Positions 47,602-62,000 of a stretch of DNA of 64,000 bases are shown here, piece by piece. The notes beneath the pieces were generated by a model. It ran no database searches. It was given only the letters and a program-made list of their open reading frames with translations, and was not told the DNA's origin. A program made the translations under genes and the position numbers. Source of the DNA: Aptenodytes patagonicus (lineage: Eukaryota > Chordata > Aves > Sphenisciformes > Spheniscidae); assembly GCF_965638725.1 (NCBI RefSeq), contig NC_134951.1, positions 78,061,068 to 78,125,067 on the forward strand, read 5' to 3'. The number at the start of each line of letters is the position of its first letter. Position 1 is the stretch's first letter.

Positions 47602-50600
47602 TTACAGTGGCCAGGGTGGTACGGGAACACCTGCTCCCTGGCTCTGGACACAGTGGCTGCCCCATTTCCAGCCCGATGCTGTAGCTGCAGAGGAGCCAGT
47701 CAAGGACAGTAGCATCTCACCTCCCGGCAGCTCAGGGCTGGGCAGGACCTAATGTCACCTGTGGCTCTTGGTGCGTTTTAGTGTGCAGCTAAACAAACTG
47801 GAAAGATCTCCTTAACCTGGAACAAGGAAAAGATCTTCAAGCCTGGTTTGAAGACCCTGCGCAGCCCTCTTCTCGTGGGCTGCTGAAGGTGCGTGGCTTG
47901 CAGGGTGCACAGTCGCAGAGTAGCGGCAGAGTGTGTCTGCAGGAGGCTGAGTGCAGAGCAGCTTTGCTGGCAGATGCCCATGTATCCACTGCTGTCTCTC
48001 TTTCTGTGACGTGCTGTGCCCGTCCAGGTTAAGCCTGGGATCACTCTTCTGGAAGCGAATTTGTAGTAGCGCTGCTCTGTCGCAGTGGGAAATGGAGGGG
48101 GAACCAGATCTTGCTGTCCCTAGGGCTGCCTGCTGGCAAGCGAGAGGAGAAGGAGGGAAGGGAGCAGGGGAGTTTGTGTGCTGATAGCATGGGCAACATC
48201 CATGGGAAATGTCATAGCCTCTGAGGAAAAGTGTTAGCTGTTGAGCACAGGCAGGCTTTTGCTTCTCTGACTGTGTAATGTCTAAAGCGATTCCAGGGGA
48301 GTCTGAAACTTTATGGATGTTACACACAAAATTTTCAGCACAGTCTTTCTTCATTTGCAGTCCCACACCAATGTACTGTAAAACCAAGCCAATTTCTGAA
48401 CAAACCCAAATGTCTTGGCATAGTACTGCGCAGAGCGCTGTGTGCATCCCAGCTACGGACCTGTGGAGTGCACCAAAACCTGCTCGAGTGGGAACATGCA
48501 CTGTTAACCCCCAGAGGGGCTGTACAGGGCTCGGATGTGGGCTGCACGTGTGCTCCTTGCCCCTGGTAGTGTGCTGGCCACACTGAGTGGGCACCACTTT
48601 CTTTCTCCAGTCCAGAGAGTGGTTTATAAGCCACTAAACCCAGACTGTGCCCTGAAGAAGTGCAGTCTCAGGCAGGAGGGCTAGTGGGTGCTGGAGTCCT
48701 TTCATAGGGGTTAAAAGCTATCGCTGAGTGCCTTTTGCTGCCCTTGGCCCTGCTTTCTCATCTTCTAGCCATGTCTCTTCCCGTTCTCCTTTCCTCGCCT
48801 TTCCAGCACGCGCTCTGTCTAGGTGACCTGTCCCAAACTCACTCTGCACTTTGGAGCCTTTGCTCGAGTGCCATGTCTGGGAGATGGGGAGGCTGCCTTG
48901 ACTCAGTGGAGGGGCTCCAACAAACGAAGTGAAAGAGCCCTTCATTTTTTGTCCGTGGAAAGAAAGAAAGAAAATATTTTCCCCCCATGAGGGCCTGGCA
49001 TTAGGCTGGTGCTGTCATTGACTTTGCTTCTGTTTATCAAAGTGGAAAGCCAGCATGGGGTCTGTGCCCGGGATTGCTATGTGCAGTCTCTCAGGCCAAG
49101 GAAGCGTAAGAAAAGGGTGTTGTGCTGGAGCCAGTTTAGGGGCAGATCCCATTTGTGTTTTGCCAAGTGAGATTTTTGTTGCTTGCTGCCAGATCCCGCG
49201 TGTAGAAGGATATAGAGCACATACTGACAGCGGAAAGCAGTTCTCCTGTAGAAACCCTCCTTGGTTGCTTTTATACAAACAATATTCAAGCACCACCTGT
49301 GGCCAGTGAGAGAAATTTGGGAGGAAAGTTAAGAAGAGGCTGAGCTCAGAGCAAGAGCTTTGCTGACAGCAGCACTCTCATTTTCCCTCCTTGTCTAGAC
49401 TGTGTGACATAAACAGAGAAAGCAGAAGGATCTCCAAGGGAATTTTCCACTTCATTTAGCTGTAAGGAATGTATCTTCTCAGTTACTTAGGACAATGCTG
49501 TAATGGTCTTAACTGTGTAGCTCTGTACCAGCCTGTGGGTGTGTCAGAGGTATGAAAGCCCTTGTGTTGTCCAAGTCTCTAATTCCAGCTCTTCAGGCAG
49601 CACTTGGACTGTCCAGTTGGCTGGACATGTGGTTAAGGGGATGCTTTCAGAAGCTGAGCTATATGGAAAGAAAATAGAGCGGGGCTGAATAGATCATGGA
49701 GCAAAATAAAGACATGGCATTCTTTCTCTCTGCCTGCAGAGGGAATGGGATCTTGTCTGTATGATCCACTGCACTGAGTGAGCCCAAAAAATGTAGCTCC
49801 CCCCTCAGACACATTCAGTGCTCAAGTGACATTGACATTTCTCATGCAGGATACTGAAATGGTAATTCTGAGTCTCAAGGTAACTGAGGTTGGACTGCAT
49901 GTCTGCTGCAAACTGCCTGTAGCCATCTGCAGGTGGTCCATTATCTTCAGATCAATAAAGCAAAGCAGTATTTTCCCCAGGCTCGATTTCTGGTGCTTTT
50001 CTAGGACCCATGGTTTCTCCAGCTGGCAGCTGTGTCACTGTGTCACCCAGCTCTCTCCATCACTGGGAAGTGCTCAGGTGTGTGGCTAAGGTGGCATCGG
50101 GGTGTACTGGCATTGGGCATTGGGTCTCTTAAATTTACACTGCTGCAGTTCAGGTATAACCAGGACTGGAACTTTTTCCTGACCAAAGACCTCCAGAGTG
50201 AGCCTGTGTTTGGGAGCCTGTGTGATCCCAAATATTCAAAAACTTGCAGCAAAACCAGCACTTTTTTTTTTCTAGTTTGAAATGTCAGGATCTGCTTATC
50301 TTGTTTAACTTTAGTTACCTGTCTTCATAAATTAGTATTCCTTAACTCCCCCCTCGCCTGCCCAAGCAAACCGTTCATAACTAGGTGCATGCGTGTATCA
50401 CAGGAACATTTAGTGCTTGTTGCGTGAGTGATTTCTGCTAAGGGGGAGGAGGGAATATGGAGGTTTAGCTATGCCTCCCGTAGACGGCTAACGCACTAAG
50501 CAGGTGAAGTGGTCACTTGCCCAGAGGGAATGGTGTAGGCATTGATGTGCCTTCCTCTCGGGAAGCTCCGTGCTGCTGTTTTCTCCATGAAGCTGCAGGC

Positions 50601-53600
50601 GTACTGCGCTCTTGTGCAGCCTTGAGAGGGCAGTCCCAGCCCTGCAGACGCTGCGCTGATCCCTCAGGCAGGTACCAGCGCTCCCTGTTGTGCTTTTCTC
50701 CCCGCCAAATCGCCACTTGTCTTTTCTGTTTTACAGCTCCATAAAGCGGCAACAATTTCACTGGTGTGTTGCACTACGGGATTGCTTTTATTCCTTTGAG
50801 TGCAGTTGAAATTTTATTTGCTTGGAACTATGAGTGTTTTCGTTATTCCCCAAGATGAGGGATCACTTCACCTCTACAGCCCATGCCCCTGCCCAGCACA
50901 GGCGAGGGGGATGAACTGCCAGGTTGTGAGGCAGTGAAATCCAGAGGGGAGTAGCAGATCTTGAGGCTGAGGAGATCCTTTCCCTCTGGTTCATGAGGAG
51001 CCCAAGTATTTTGCTTCCATGTAGGCTGAGAACTTGCATTTTGGCTATGTTTGCACTGACACCATAGCTTCTGAGGAGTGGTATGGCTTACATTTTCAGG
51101 GCAATAACGGAGTGATGAGTCTCTTGAAGAAATGGGGGGTCGTCTGGAAGATCCTTCGCTGTGTGTGATCCAGTATAAAGCCTCTGAAATCACATTTACA
51201 TTTTCTTATATGTGTTTGCTATACTGCTGCTTATTCTGCTGCACTGTTGGCTGCAAAACGTACAGTCTGTGTTGAAAGTTCACAAACTGCAGTGCCAAAA
51301 TAAGCATTGCCAAGATCAAGACAGTGGCTTAAAAAGCACAAGATTTAAAAAATAAGAACTGCTGAGATCTTTTGCTTTGCTGTCTGTTCTCTGAGTCTCC
51401 GGGACACGTTTCTAAGCTTTCCTCCACACCCTGGATGTTCAAGGATTTAGAGGGATGATATGGTTTAGTCTGCATCTCCATTGCCTGCCTCTTACCAAAG
51501 GGGCATTTAGACCAGCAAGGGCATTTTGCACTGACTTTGTACCTGGCTAGATGGAATCCTGATGTTCTGACCCCAGCTCTTGCATTTATTCTTACTTGCA
51601 GGCACCAGCAGCGTTTGCCTGCAGCACCTCCTTAGTTGGATTCATTTCCTTTGGGGATGTACAAGCACCTGGAAAGTGTCAGGTTTCCCTGGTTCCTCTT
51701 TAAACTTTAGACAAGCTTGTAATCAAAAGGAGCTTTTTCTACGATGGGCCACACGGTTGAGTGCTTAACTACTATACTGGTAGCAGAGTTAACAAGAGCA
51801 ACATCAAACAGTGTTTACACGGTGGCTCCTTCATTGCGTGGTCTTGGCTTACCTGGGGAGACGGGAGGTTGTGCTGACAGCTCATGTGCCTCTGGTCCCC
51901 AGCAAGACCTGTGCAGGCTGCTGAGCTCCCTCCACCTCCTTCTCTGGTACCCGCCTCTCTCCAGACCTCTCGTCCCGTGTCCTGCCCTCCTAAGGCACGT
52001 GGCTTCTGGGTTTCTGACACACGTAGCTCTACAGACACCGATTCCTCTTCCCCGGTTCCCCAGGACTGCTGTCTGGGATGTAAAGTAAGGTCTTCGCTCC
52101 TTCTCTGCCCCTCAGAGTTTCTGCAAATGTATGTTCAAGCTTCAGCATGTTTTGTACCGCTCACAGCATTTTCAGGATGGTTAAAATCTGCGTAGGTTAT
52201 ATCATACATTTCCCGAGCAGCAGTCATCATACCTCACTCTCATCGAACTCGTAACCCCTGGCCCGCCATTAGCTCCTCATAAATTACATCTGCGCCGTGG
52301 GACGTAGGAGCTCTTCCCGTGTGCATACCCTGGCTTTATCACCCCCCTGTGCTGCGGTAAGGGCTGACCACGCTTCAGTACCTCTGAAGTTGGTCTGCGT
52401 GTGTGGCTCCATTTTGGTGTAGGTGCTTGCATTTGGCAGATTGGTCTGTATTTAAACCAAATCACCCCAAGGAGTGGAGAAACAAGGAAGGGTGGAAGAA
52501 AGACCCAAGTCATGTAGAAATTGGATGCTCTAAACAGAGAGCTTTTCCTAAACAAAGGGAATACTGTTAGTTACATCAGATGAAATACTGAAATCCTGTT
52601 GTAAGGAAGGCAGTCCAAGCTGCTTCTCACCCTGGAAGAAAACCTAAAAGGTACATCCAAATTTAACTATGTACGTATTAGAAAGCGGTCTGGAGAAGTG
52701 TTTTAAATCACCCCTCTTCAGTAACTTGATCATCAAATCAACTCTTCATTAAACAGAGCAAATTACCCTTTGAGGACTGTGGAGTGTGTTCATATTTCAT
52801 TGTTCCAGTGCAGCTATTTCACTATTACTCAGTCATCAGGTCCTTTTGGGCATCTCGCAACAGTCCCAGTTCCAGCAAATCTTTCTGACTGTTGTATTCT
52901 TCTGGAGTTAAACTGATTATTTTTCCACTGCAGGAGTTGGTCATTCTTAATATATACATCTGCTGTAAAATAAGAGGCAAGTCTTCAAATGCTTATTTGT
53001 TGTCATGTTTACTGTATAGTTGGCTGCAATATTTTGGCTGAAACTTTTTTTTGGGAAAAAGTGCAGAACTGCTGGAGCTGGAAGGTTAGTTTTTCCTTGT
53101 CTCTAAAAAGAAGACAAACGTAAGAGAAATTGAATAGTCAACATAATTTGTTGTGGTACTCTGTAATGAAGTGCTTTATCCCTCCCCTCAGAGTGGCATC
53201 CTTGGAAGGGTGTACGTGGTGGGAGGGGGTTTAGTTGGCAACAGGTGACAACTACTGACTTTACCTGAAAACTCCCGCAACAAAAAGCAGCAGATGTGAC
53301 TGGCAAACCATGCTGCCGTGGCTGACGGCTCAGGATGTCCAGGGCCCAGCCTGAGCCCTGCCATGCCCCTGGCCAGCCCTTGCAGAGCCCCCAGATGCTC
53401 CAGCTGCCGAGGGAGGGGAGCGTGAGAGCAGCACTGTGCCCACCCCTTCATCAGAAGCAGCGAGCCCTGGGGTTTTGCCCTCTGGTCCCTGCTCTCCTGC
53501 AGCAGAAGTAGCTGGGCCTTGTGTTTTCAGCCTCAGGAAGCCAGCATTTGGTTTTGCCTGTGCTGCTGAGGTCCTTGGGCCAGAGCATCACAGCATGCAG

Positions 53601-56600
53601 GCTGCGGCCAGATCGATGGAGGGCTGGATTTAGATGCTGTTATTCCTGCTGGGTCGTGTCTTGCTTCATGTGGCAGCCCCGCTGAAATACCTAACAGCAT
53701 CAGAATCCGGCCCTGCATGGACAGTTGAGCTGCACTTTTGCATAGTCTGAATGCCTTTCTCTTTCATCACCTTTTGAAGCCATGCTGAGTTTGGTGACAT
53801 AATTGTGTTGTCTTTAGCATTGGATGCTTTGCAGATAGCCCCGCAGCTCACGCACGGAGAGGCTGTAGCAGCATGAAGCTGACGGCAGTCCGGGGACTTG
53901 GCAGAAGGCTTGCCGCACTTTGCAGGAGTGGGTGCTCTGGGTTGTGTGTTTGCAGCCTTACCGTCTGTGTCAGCTGAGCTTCACGTTGGCTCCTTTCCTC
54001 CCTGTGCTATCGATTTGACGTTTCTGGTCTCCCAAAGTAAATGTATTATAAACAATTTAAGAGTGAATGGCAGTGATGGAAAGGCTCCATCTGGCTCGGC
54101 TGGACTGAGACTTCAGCCTGATTTCAGGTTGCATGTATTTTTAATATATGTATTTGGTAAGTGTCTGAGGTCTTATTACTGGGGAGGTGGGCTGGGGATC
54201 AGAAGACCTGGTTTCCTTCATAGGTCCAAGCAAACTTTCAAAGTGACATCTCACCTTTCCTGGGCTCCATTGGCCCTGTTTTAAAAATGAGTTGAATGCT
54301 TTTTCTACTCTGTGGTGCTGGAGAACTGCTCAACCTAAGCCACTGTTCTCTTCTACTTGAAACTTTCCAAACAAGAAGTAATGACAAATCTTTTGTGAGA
54401 TGCTCAGTAGTATCTCCGCAGGGTTTTATCAAACCTCAGTAAGAGACTGTTGGTTTTGTACTGTGGTCGCACGTAGCGTCCCTGCAAAGCAGTGAGCTGA
54501 CTGTGCCCTGAGGTGGAGAGCGGTGCATGGGCTCAAGTTCCCCTCTGCAACTCAGGACATGGGTTCTGATGTCCCTGCTGTAGACTCCCTCTTGTCTATT
54601 GTGTATTGGGCTGTGATTTGCGATACGCTTACACACATGCTTATCTGCTGTGTGTGGTGGTACTCCCTGAAATCACTGGACACAGCTGAAGGAAGTACAC
54701 GCATGTTATTTTGCTGGATCGAACTTGCAAACTGATGTGGCTTGGTGTCTGCCTCTCCAGTCTGGGCACGTTAATCCAGCTGCACCACAGAGAGGTGCTT
54801 GAGGATAAATTCAGCTTGATGATCAGGTCACGTTTCTCTGGTGAAAGAAACTGTGAGCACAGGCTTAGAGATCCTGAAAATGTAGAGTATCCCAGCTTAC
54901 CATTTATTCCAGTCAGTAAACTTCAGAGTCTACTTAGGTCTGTTTAGAAAGTGATTTTTAATTCCATTTTTTTATTGACTTCTGTGTTCCTTAACTTGTT
55001 TGTTTTGCGAGTGAAATGATTTACTATCAATCTTAGATACTTGCTATGTTGTAGGATCTTAGGGCAGCTTTGGTGATGCTAGAGCCCTACTCCTGAGTCT
55101 CAGGTTCAAAGCTGTGTGTATGCAGAGGAGAGGGGAAGAGCTGCACTTGGGAGTGCATGGCTGTAAAGACCTGAATATCTTTTCCTACCATGGTGACCCA
55201 CCAAGAAGGTCCTGAATGGCATCCATCCCTTGAAATGTCTGGTGGTTACAGACACAGAAGAAATTGCTCTCTTCCCAAAGAAACAAAGCCAACAGAAAAT
55301 GAAATTAAACAGAAAAATAAGCTCTTCTGTGATGGCACAGCAGCGGTATTGAAAACCTAGAAAGTCTAAACCTTAAACAGCAATGTTAGCAAGCCAAATT
55401 TTTTTCTTGTTACATGTGTATAGTAATGTACTTTTTTGTTTGCAATGTGATGATTGCTGTGCCAGGGCACTGAGTTCCTGTTCTTCACTCTTAATGGCTA
55501 CTGTAAGACAAGCTGGTCCTCCGAGAACGTGTGTGCGTGCTTAAATCTGTGTCAGGGGGCCGACCACTCAGTGGGCACCGTGTGCGTCTTCATGAAAGCC
55601 TGTCCCAGTCAGGGTCAGAGCTGCTGGGTTTCAATTGCTGAGCGCAAGGTAATACCTGTTTATTGCCACGAGATGTCTCAGACCGTACGTGCTCCTCAGC
55701 TGCCCTCCCAGCAGTTCAGTCCCCAGAGCAGGACGCGCCATGCCCTTGGAAGTGCTGATTGCTAAGGGCCAGACACCTCCTTAAACACACTCACTTTCCT
55801 CTGCAAAAACAGCTGTTTAAATTACTCTCGGGGAGGGATGATGAGTGGTATGAGACATTGTGGGGTTCTGGTCGTCTTTGGTACCACGCTGTGCAGGTCG
55901 GGCTGGAAACCTGCAGCTGATGATGTGACATGGGAATGGGAATGAGTGTGAAACTTTGGAGGGATGGAAATAGATTTCAGACCACCACTTTAGTAAAGTT
56001 AAAAGAGAAATGGCTTTGTATTGGCTTAAGTCTTTTCTTGTGGTGGTGACAAGCCAGCTGTCCCACGTTGTGCTAGCACAGGGCAGCCATAGCTATGCAG
56101 GAAGGTTGGTGTGGGCACGGCTGTGCCTGCACAGCGGTGCAGTAGGAGCATGTCTGGGAGAGGATGGTTTCCACACTCCCCGTTGGGAATGGAGGGAAGG
56201 AACCATCCATGTATGTGTCCGTGGAGGGGAGGGAGAAGGAAGTACAAGAGAAAACAAGTTTTTTTTTCTAGCAGCAGCAGGGAGAGAGGAAGGATGTCAG
56301 TCCAGTGGAGAGAGCTGAACTGAGAGCTCAGATAACTGATGGACCTCAGGGTCTGATGGGGCTAAGCATCAGAGTAGCTGATGACTTAGTATGGATGTTT
56401 ATAAAAGAAGGTGGTGTGCCTGAAGAGAGGGGTGATTATTTTTAGCATGTTTCCACCATTCTACCTGTTGCTTTCCTTGGGGAGAAGCAGGTTTTTTCTT
56501 AAGATCGGAGCCTTGCAGAACAAGCTGCTAATAACTGCAGTAAGGGTGGCAGAAAACAGACCCTATGAATCCAAACATAAGAGCCTCCATAAAATTAGCC

Positions 56601-58983
56601 ATAGGGTTTGCAAGATTTTTGGCAATGAGAAAGGAGCCATTTGGCTTTTTCAGCAAGAGGGCCTCTTGCAAATATATATTTTAAGCTGCTTGTGCTGTAT
56701 AAATATATATATTTTTTAAAAAACCCCTTTTGTTATTGTTACAAGCAGTCCCTGTAAAAACCGAGAAGGCAAATAGTGAAACTTTGAAATGTCTGTAGGA
56801 GCTTTGGAGTAATTTGTGGCCCCTTCGTGTTTCAGGAAGCTTTGCTGCTTTAACAAAATTGTGCTACTGAACGGTAGCAGATGGCCAACCCAGAAGACAG
56901 TAGCGAGTTGCTTAAGCTACTTGTAAAGCAGTGCAAACTTCTTTGCCTTGCTGGTAGCAGCCAGCCTTGGTTTGAGGGATCCAAGCTAGGGCTTTGTCTC
57001 TGCTGTCACTGCAGGGCTGTTTCCCCAGCGTTGGGCACACAGAACATCCAGATCCAGGCTGCCCATAACTCTGTTGAGTAACATCTCTTTGTGTGCCACG
57101 CAGGTCTGGTCGAAGCCCTGTGACAGTAGAAGATGATGCTGTCATAGACGTAAGGGTTGGTTTTCAGCAGGAGCTCATTATAGGGACTGGCCAATGCTGG
57201 TGACGGGACGTTCAGAGCTTACAAGCAAAGCGGGTAATGACGGATGGGTGTTTTGGTATTTGAAAGCTTTGTTCTTCTGAACTACGCCAGTGCCAGCTCA
57301 GTGTCAGAGGGTCACCTAGCAGCAGTCAGAGAGCATACTGTATCAGTACATCCTTTCACTCCACCCCTCCTTCCGAATCTCCCACTTTGGGTGTTCAAAC
57401 AACAATACATGAATAACACAAAATAGGAGTCCGTGCACATTGGTAACGTATGGCTCGGGCAGGCTGCTAGCTATGGCATGTTAAAGACTCTGGAAGGCTA
57501 CCATGGTCCTTCCTGAGACTTGCTCTCCTGATTTTTGCAGAGGCTTTGTTGACTTGAAGGGTTGATTTTCTTCCCCAGATGTCCCTCTCGCTGTATATCC
57601 CACTGGTCAGGGATGCTCTGTGCTGCGTGGGGAGAAGTCGCAAGTTTTGCACCTCAACATTGGAGGCCAAACCATCAGTTGCTTTGTGGATATTTGTATT
57701 TTCAGTTCTAGATATCCCTGGGCTAAACCAAGGAAGATGGCATGGATTCTCTTTTACAAACCTGCAGAGCTGTGAGTGCATCTTTTCGATATGTTCAGCT
57801 GCTTTTCAAGGGTATTAATTGGGTAAAATCTTTGCTGAGCATCCCAGCTAGTAGTTGACAGACCGTGATGTGTAAACTGATGTGGGGATTGCAAGTGGCT
57901 GCTGCCATTTGCCTCAGTCATGTCTGCTCAGCTATGATAGGAGTAACGTGTAATACAGCCCAGGGCTTTGCATGAAGACATTGCTTTGACTATGACTGCA
58001 GAGGTTTGCTTTTTGAAAATGAAATGAAAAGAAGGTCATTTATCAGTAATGAAGATCTGTGCCTATCCATTTCTTGTCTGAGCCCAACCTAGTGCAGAGC
58101 TCCTAAGAATAGCGGTAATACTATTCTGGCCATTTCCTTGGCCTGCATTTTATCTAGTATGTGAGTTTTGCACTTTGGGAGACTTGGAGTGTGTGCCGCC
58201 AGCTTCCCTTTCCAGGGTACAAAGCTACGTATGTACTTTTTGAAAGATCTTTTACGATAAATAATGTGGAATAAAGTTATTTAGAAGAATCAGGGCCAGT
58301 GTTAAGACATGAATTGTGAACAGTTTTCTTTTACAGGTAGATAAATAATGTTTTAGTGGTTTTTATTTGCATTTTTCATGAAGAGGAAGAAGCAAAGACT
58401 GTGTTATTTTAGGATGTACTTTTTCTGATCCCTGTGAAGAAACTTAATCTCTGAGAGCTGCTAATGAAAAAGCAGAGACTAACATTGAGCCAGTGTTTTG
58501 TTCTTAGCAAACCTGTACCTTGGGAAACTCTCAAACTTTCCTGATTTATGAAAGGTTTGCAATGTGAAATAGAAATTGAGAGTTTTAACTTTTTTTTTCC
58601 TTCAATGCATGATGAAGCTTGAATTCCTACTCTCTGACTTTGTGAGTCTGAGGCATTTTTGGCAGTTTCTAGTGGAAAGTTGAACGTGCACTTCGACTAG
58701 AGATGGAATGGAAAGACTTTACATAAACATGTGAATCTCCAGTAGATTAAAAAATCTGTGCTACTTCACAGGGTAAGGGAGCAGGTTTAGATATACTGAG
58801 GTGGTTTTGGAGAGAGGTGTAAACCAACCCCCCCACATGCAAGTAATCCAGAGACCTTAAGGAGGATGATTTGGTGAAGTCTATGATATGCATAAAGGAA
58901 TGAACCAAAAGCAGAGCAACACCATCCAGATTGACAACACTTTGGATCCAAAGCTAATCTTTGCTTCAGAAATGTCTCACTGA

Positions 58984-59010
58984 CCCTCTCTTTCTTTTTT
59001 TTTTTTTTTA
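58984..59010. repeat. Poly(T) run
   Basis: CTTTCTTTCTTTTTTTTTTT followed by more T and ending TTTAATG. It could be the remnant of an A-tailed retrocopy on the minus strand, but no parent sequence is recognisable next to it. Confidence 0.6.
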
Positions 59011-62000
59011 ATGTGAAAATCACAGTTTTCTGGGATTTCAAAATCCCAGGTATCTAAAGAACAGTTGAAGCCATGAGTTTTTGGCTAGTTGTGGCTTTGT
59101 TAACGCTTGTCGCTCTTTCCACAAATGACTGATGTAATCCATTTGGTGGGTGTTTAAGTGCCCAAGATGAATGGGTTTTTCAGAGGCTCTGTAGAGTGGG
59201 GATGTAAAGGTGAAGGTGGCTGAGAGTTGTCAGTTCCTCCCCACAATCCGACACCCCAAACCAATACAGAGAAGGTTAGTATTTGTCTCCTGCTTTGAGG
59301 ATCTGCCATAAAACGTCCCAGTAGCCAAGAGCTGAGCGAGGTTTGGAAGGAAATTAGGTGTTTGAATAGGAGTATTTCATTAAAAATACAGTTCACATAT
59401 AAAGTGAATAATATGAACTAAGCATATAAAGCTTTGTGCTTTATGGATGTGGGTAGCCACTGCTTGATGAGGTTGGAGTGAAAGCTGGTGCAGAAAGAGA
59501 ACTGTGTTGCATGCTGTGACTTTCCATAAGCCTAGTCCGTATCTTCCATCAGGATAATTACACCAAATGTTTTCTTCAGTCTTTGAATGATCAGGGCCTC
59601 ATTCTTCACTTGACTGCCTCTGTAACGTGCCACTGATTTTAATGAGATTGCACTAACATGAAAGCAGAGCAATGGAGTGAAGATTTAGGTTCATAAGAAG
59701 TAATCCAGGTGCACGGCATAAAGATGCTGCCACGGTTTAGTTAGCCTTCTAATGAGCAGTGCAATTTTAGTAGGTGTGTTTTCCTCCCTGGAGATCTATG
59801 GCCATACCTGCAGGAAGCAGGACAGAGGTTGGCTCACAGGAGCACATGCTCTGGCTCTGGCTTGTGTCCCCTGCCAACCCACTTCAAGCTAGCTCAGGCT
59901 GCTGGGACATGGGAAGGGGAGCAGTGGTGGAGGGGATGCATGACAGCGTAGAAACAATGCGCTCTCTTTTTTTACTACCTCGCCTGCAGGCATCCTTTGA
60001 GGCCCGCCTAGAGGGGAATAGGCTGGCTCACCTGCAAGCCATCCATACGGGGGTGAGAATAAATGTGGATAGGCTGCAATGCAGTGACTCCCAGACCCAG
60101 GTCTCATGTCCAGACTGGGCAGAGTGGCATCGTGCAAGCTCCATGCTGGTGTCAGTGCTGGAGAGAAGGGCATCCATGGGCTTGTCATCCTGCACAGCTG
60201 GGTCACCCTTCCCGTCTAGCCATACCTGTGTGGGCATCAGCTCTGGGTAGAGAAGTACCAGTTTCATCTTCAACTTAAAGACAGCTCTGCATATGTTCCC
60301 TCGTGTGAAAATCTCTGAAGAAAGCTTTCCCTCGGTGGCAGCTTCACAGAATATGAGAAAGCCACTGAGATTAAGTCAGCCTGAGCAAATTTTTTGTCTT
60401 ATTCCATGTTTTCATGAAACCATCAGAAATTTCAGATAAACGGAGCAGTGCTAGCAGATGATATTGCTTCCAGCTGCCACGGTGGATTTTACCATGTGTA
60501 TTTGTACGAGGGGTCAATTCTTTCTTGTAGAAACACATGTAGAGATTATGGCTCAGAAGTGGCAGCTCTCAGTGTGGGAGTCAGTATATTTTACAAGAGG
60601 GATGCTATCCATCCTGGTGCAAGCTTTGTGTTATCTTTGTGCCTTCTTCTGCTGTTGTCGTGGACAAAATTGCCAAGTTGTTAGAGGAGAATGGGAGTGT
60701 TGCTGCTCATCACAGATTGTGCAGCCAAAATCCTGCCTGGGCTCCAAGGGGCACTTCCAGTAGCCCCATGCCCCTGGCAGCCTTTGAACTGATTGGGAGA
60801 CAAGCAGCAGACTGGGGCAGCGGAGAGCAAAGGGGAGCCCTGCTTTCCAGGAGCTTGCAGTGGAAGGGCCCGTTGAAACCCATGGGTTTGCCCTGGGCAC
60901 CAGTGACAGATGGATCCTGCCCATGCAGGCAGATACACTCATGTGTGTGTGCCCTTGGGTCTGCCCTGAGGAGCCGTGGAGTCTCTCAGGGGGATCCTGC
61001 TGCCTCGGGAATCTCTCAGGGGATTGTTTCCTCGGCTACCTTCTCCTGCGCTCAGAGAGAGCAATATGAAGTGGGCTTAAAGGCACTTTCTCACCACTAA
61101 GGAAAGTGTTACCTCTTGTGATACCAACGGGCTGCTTTAACATCGATTAAACTGTGCAGCCAGGGCCAATGAAGTTAAAGGCCCCAGGCTTTGTAGAGGC
61201 GGCTGTGAGAAGTGCGTAAGGATGGTGCACGCTTGCAAGTGGCAGTCGGGAATGTCGCAGGAAAGATGTGGCTTCCAAGTATTCAGCTCTGTGTGGTGGA
61301 TTTCTCTTCTGTGGTGTCCACCTCTTCTCTTCAATGGACAGTATATTTTCAATGCCTGATTTGACAGCAAAATATGCATAAAAAAGCAGTATGAGTCAGG
61401 TGACCCTGATTTTAAAGATGAGACTAACCAAAATTGTAGGTCTGTTAGCTTTGTGGCAATGTTATATTTGCTCTTTACTTTCCTGACATGGTTTTGAGGT
61501 ACTGTATGCTTGATTTTAGACTGTCAGAAACACAGAAGTTACCTCACTTTTGAGTAAATAAAGAATGTGAATATGAAAACAAGAACAACTTGGAGGTGAA
61601 AATAATGTGGAGACTACAGTCATGAAAACAGCGTGGAAAGCCACAAGCTTTGAAGGGGTGTGTTTTGTTTCAGACAATGTCTTGCCACGGCAGGAGTTGC
61701 TCGGTGTGGGTTCACGTTCTGATTTTCTCAGGCAGGTTTCCTTCCCGTCACTGAACTTCTGACTAGGGCTAGAGAACAGCCTATACAAGGATTATCTAAA
61801 GGAAAACAAGCCCAGTTAACTTTATCGTGTGCTTTTGTCATGTTTGTGATGGCAGTCAGATTAAATTCAAACCTCACCACTTAAAGTGCCCTTAGGCTCT
61901 GATTTATCTCAGAAACTGGCTTAAGATGTTGTAAGTTGGTATTTGTGCTATTTCTGCAATTGAATGTCCACCGAAGCCAAGGAACGTGAGTTTCTTGCCC

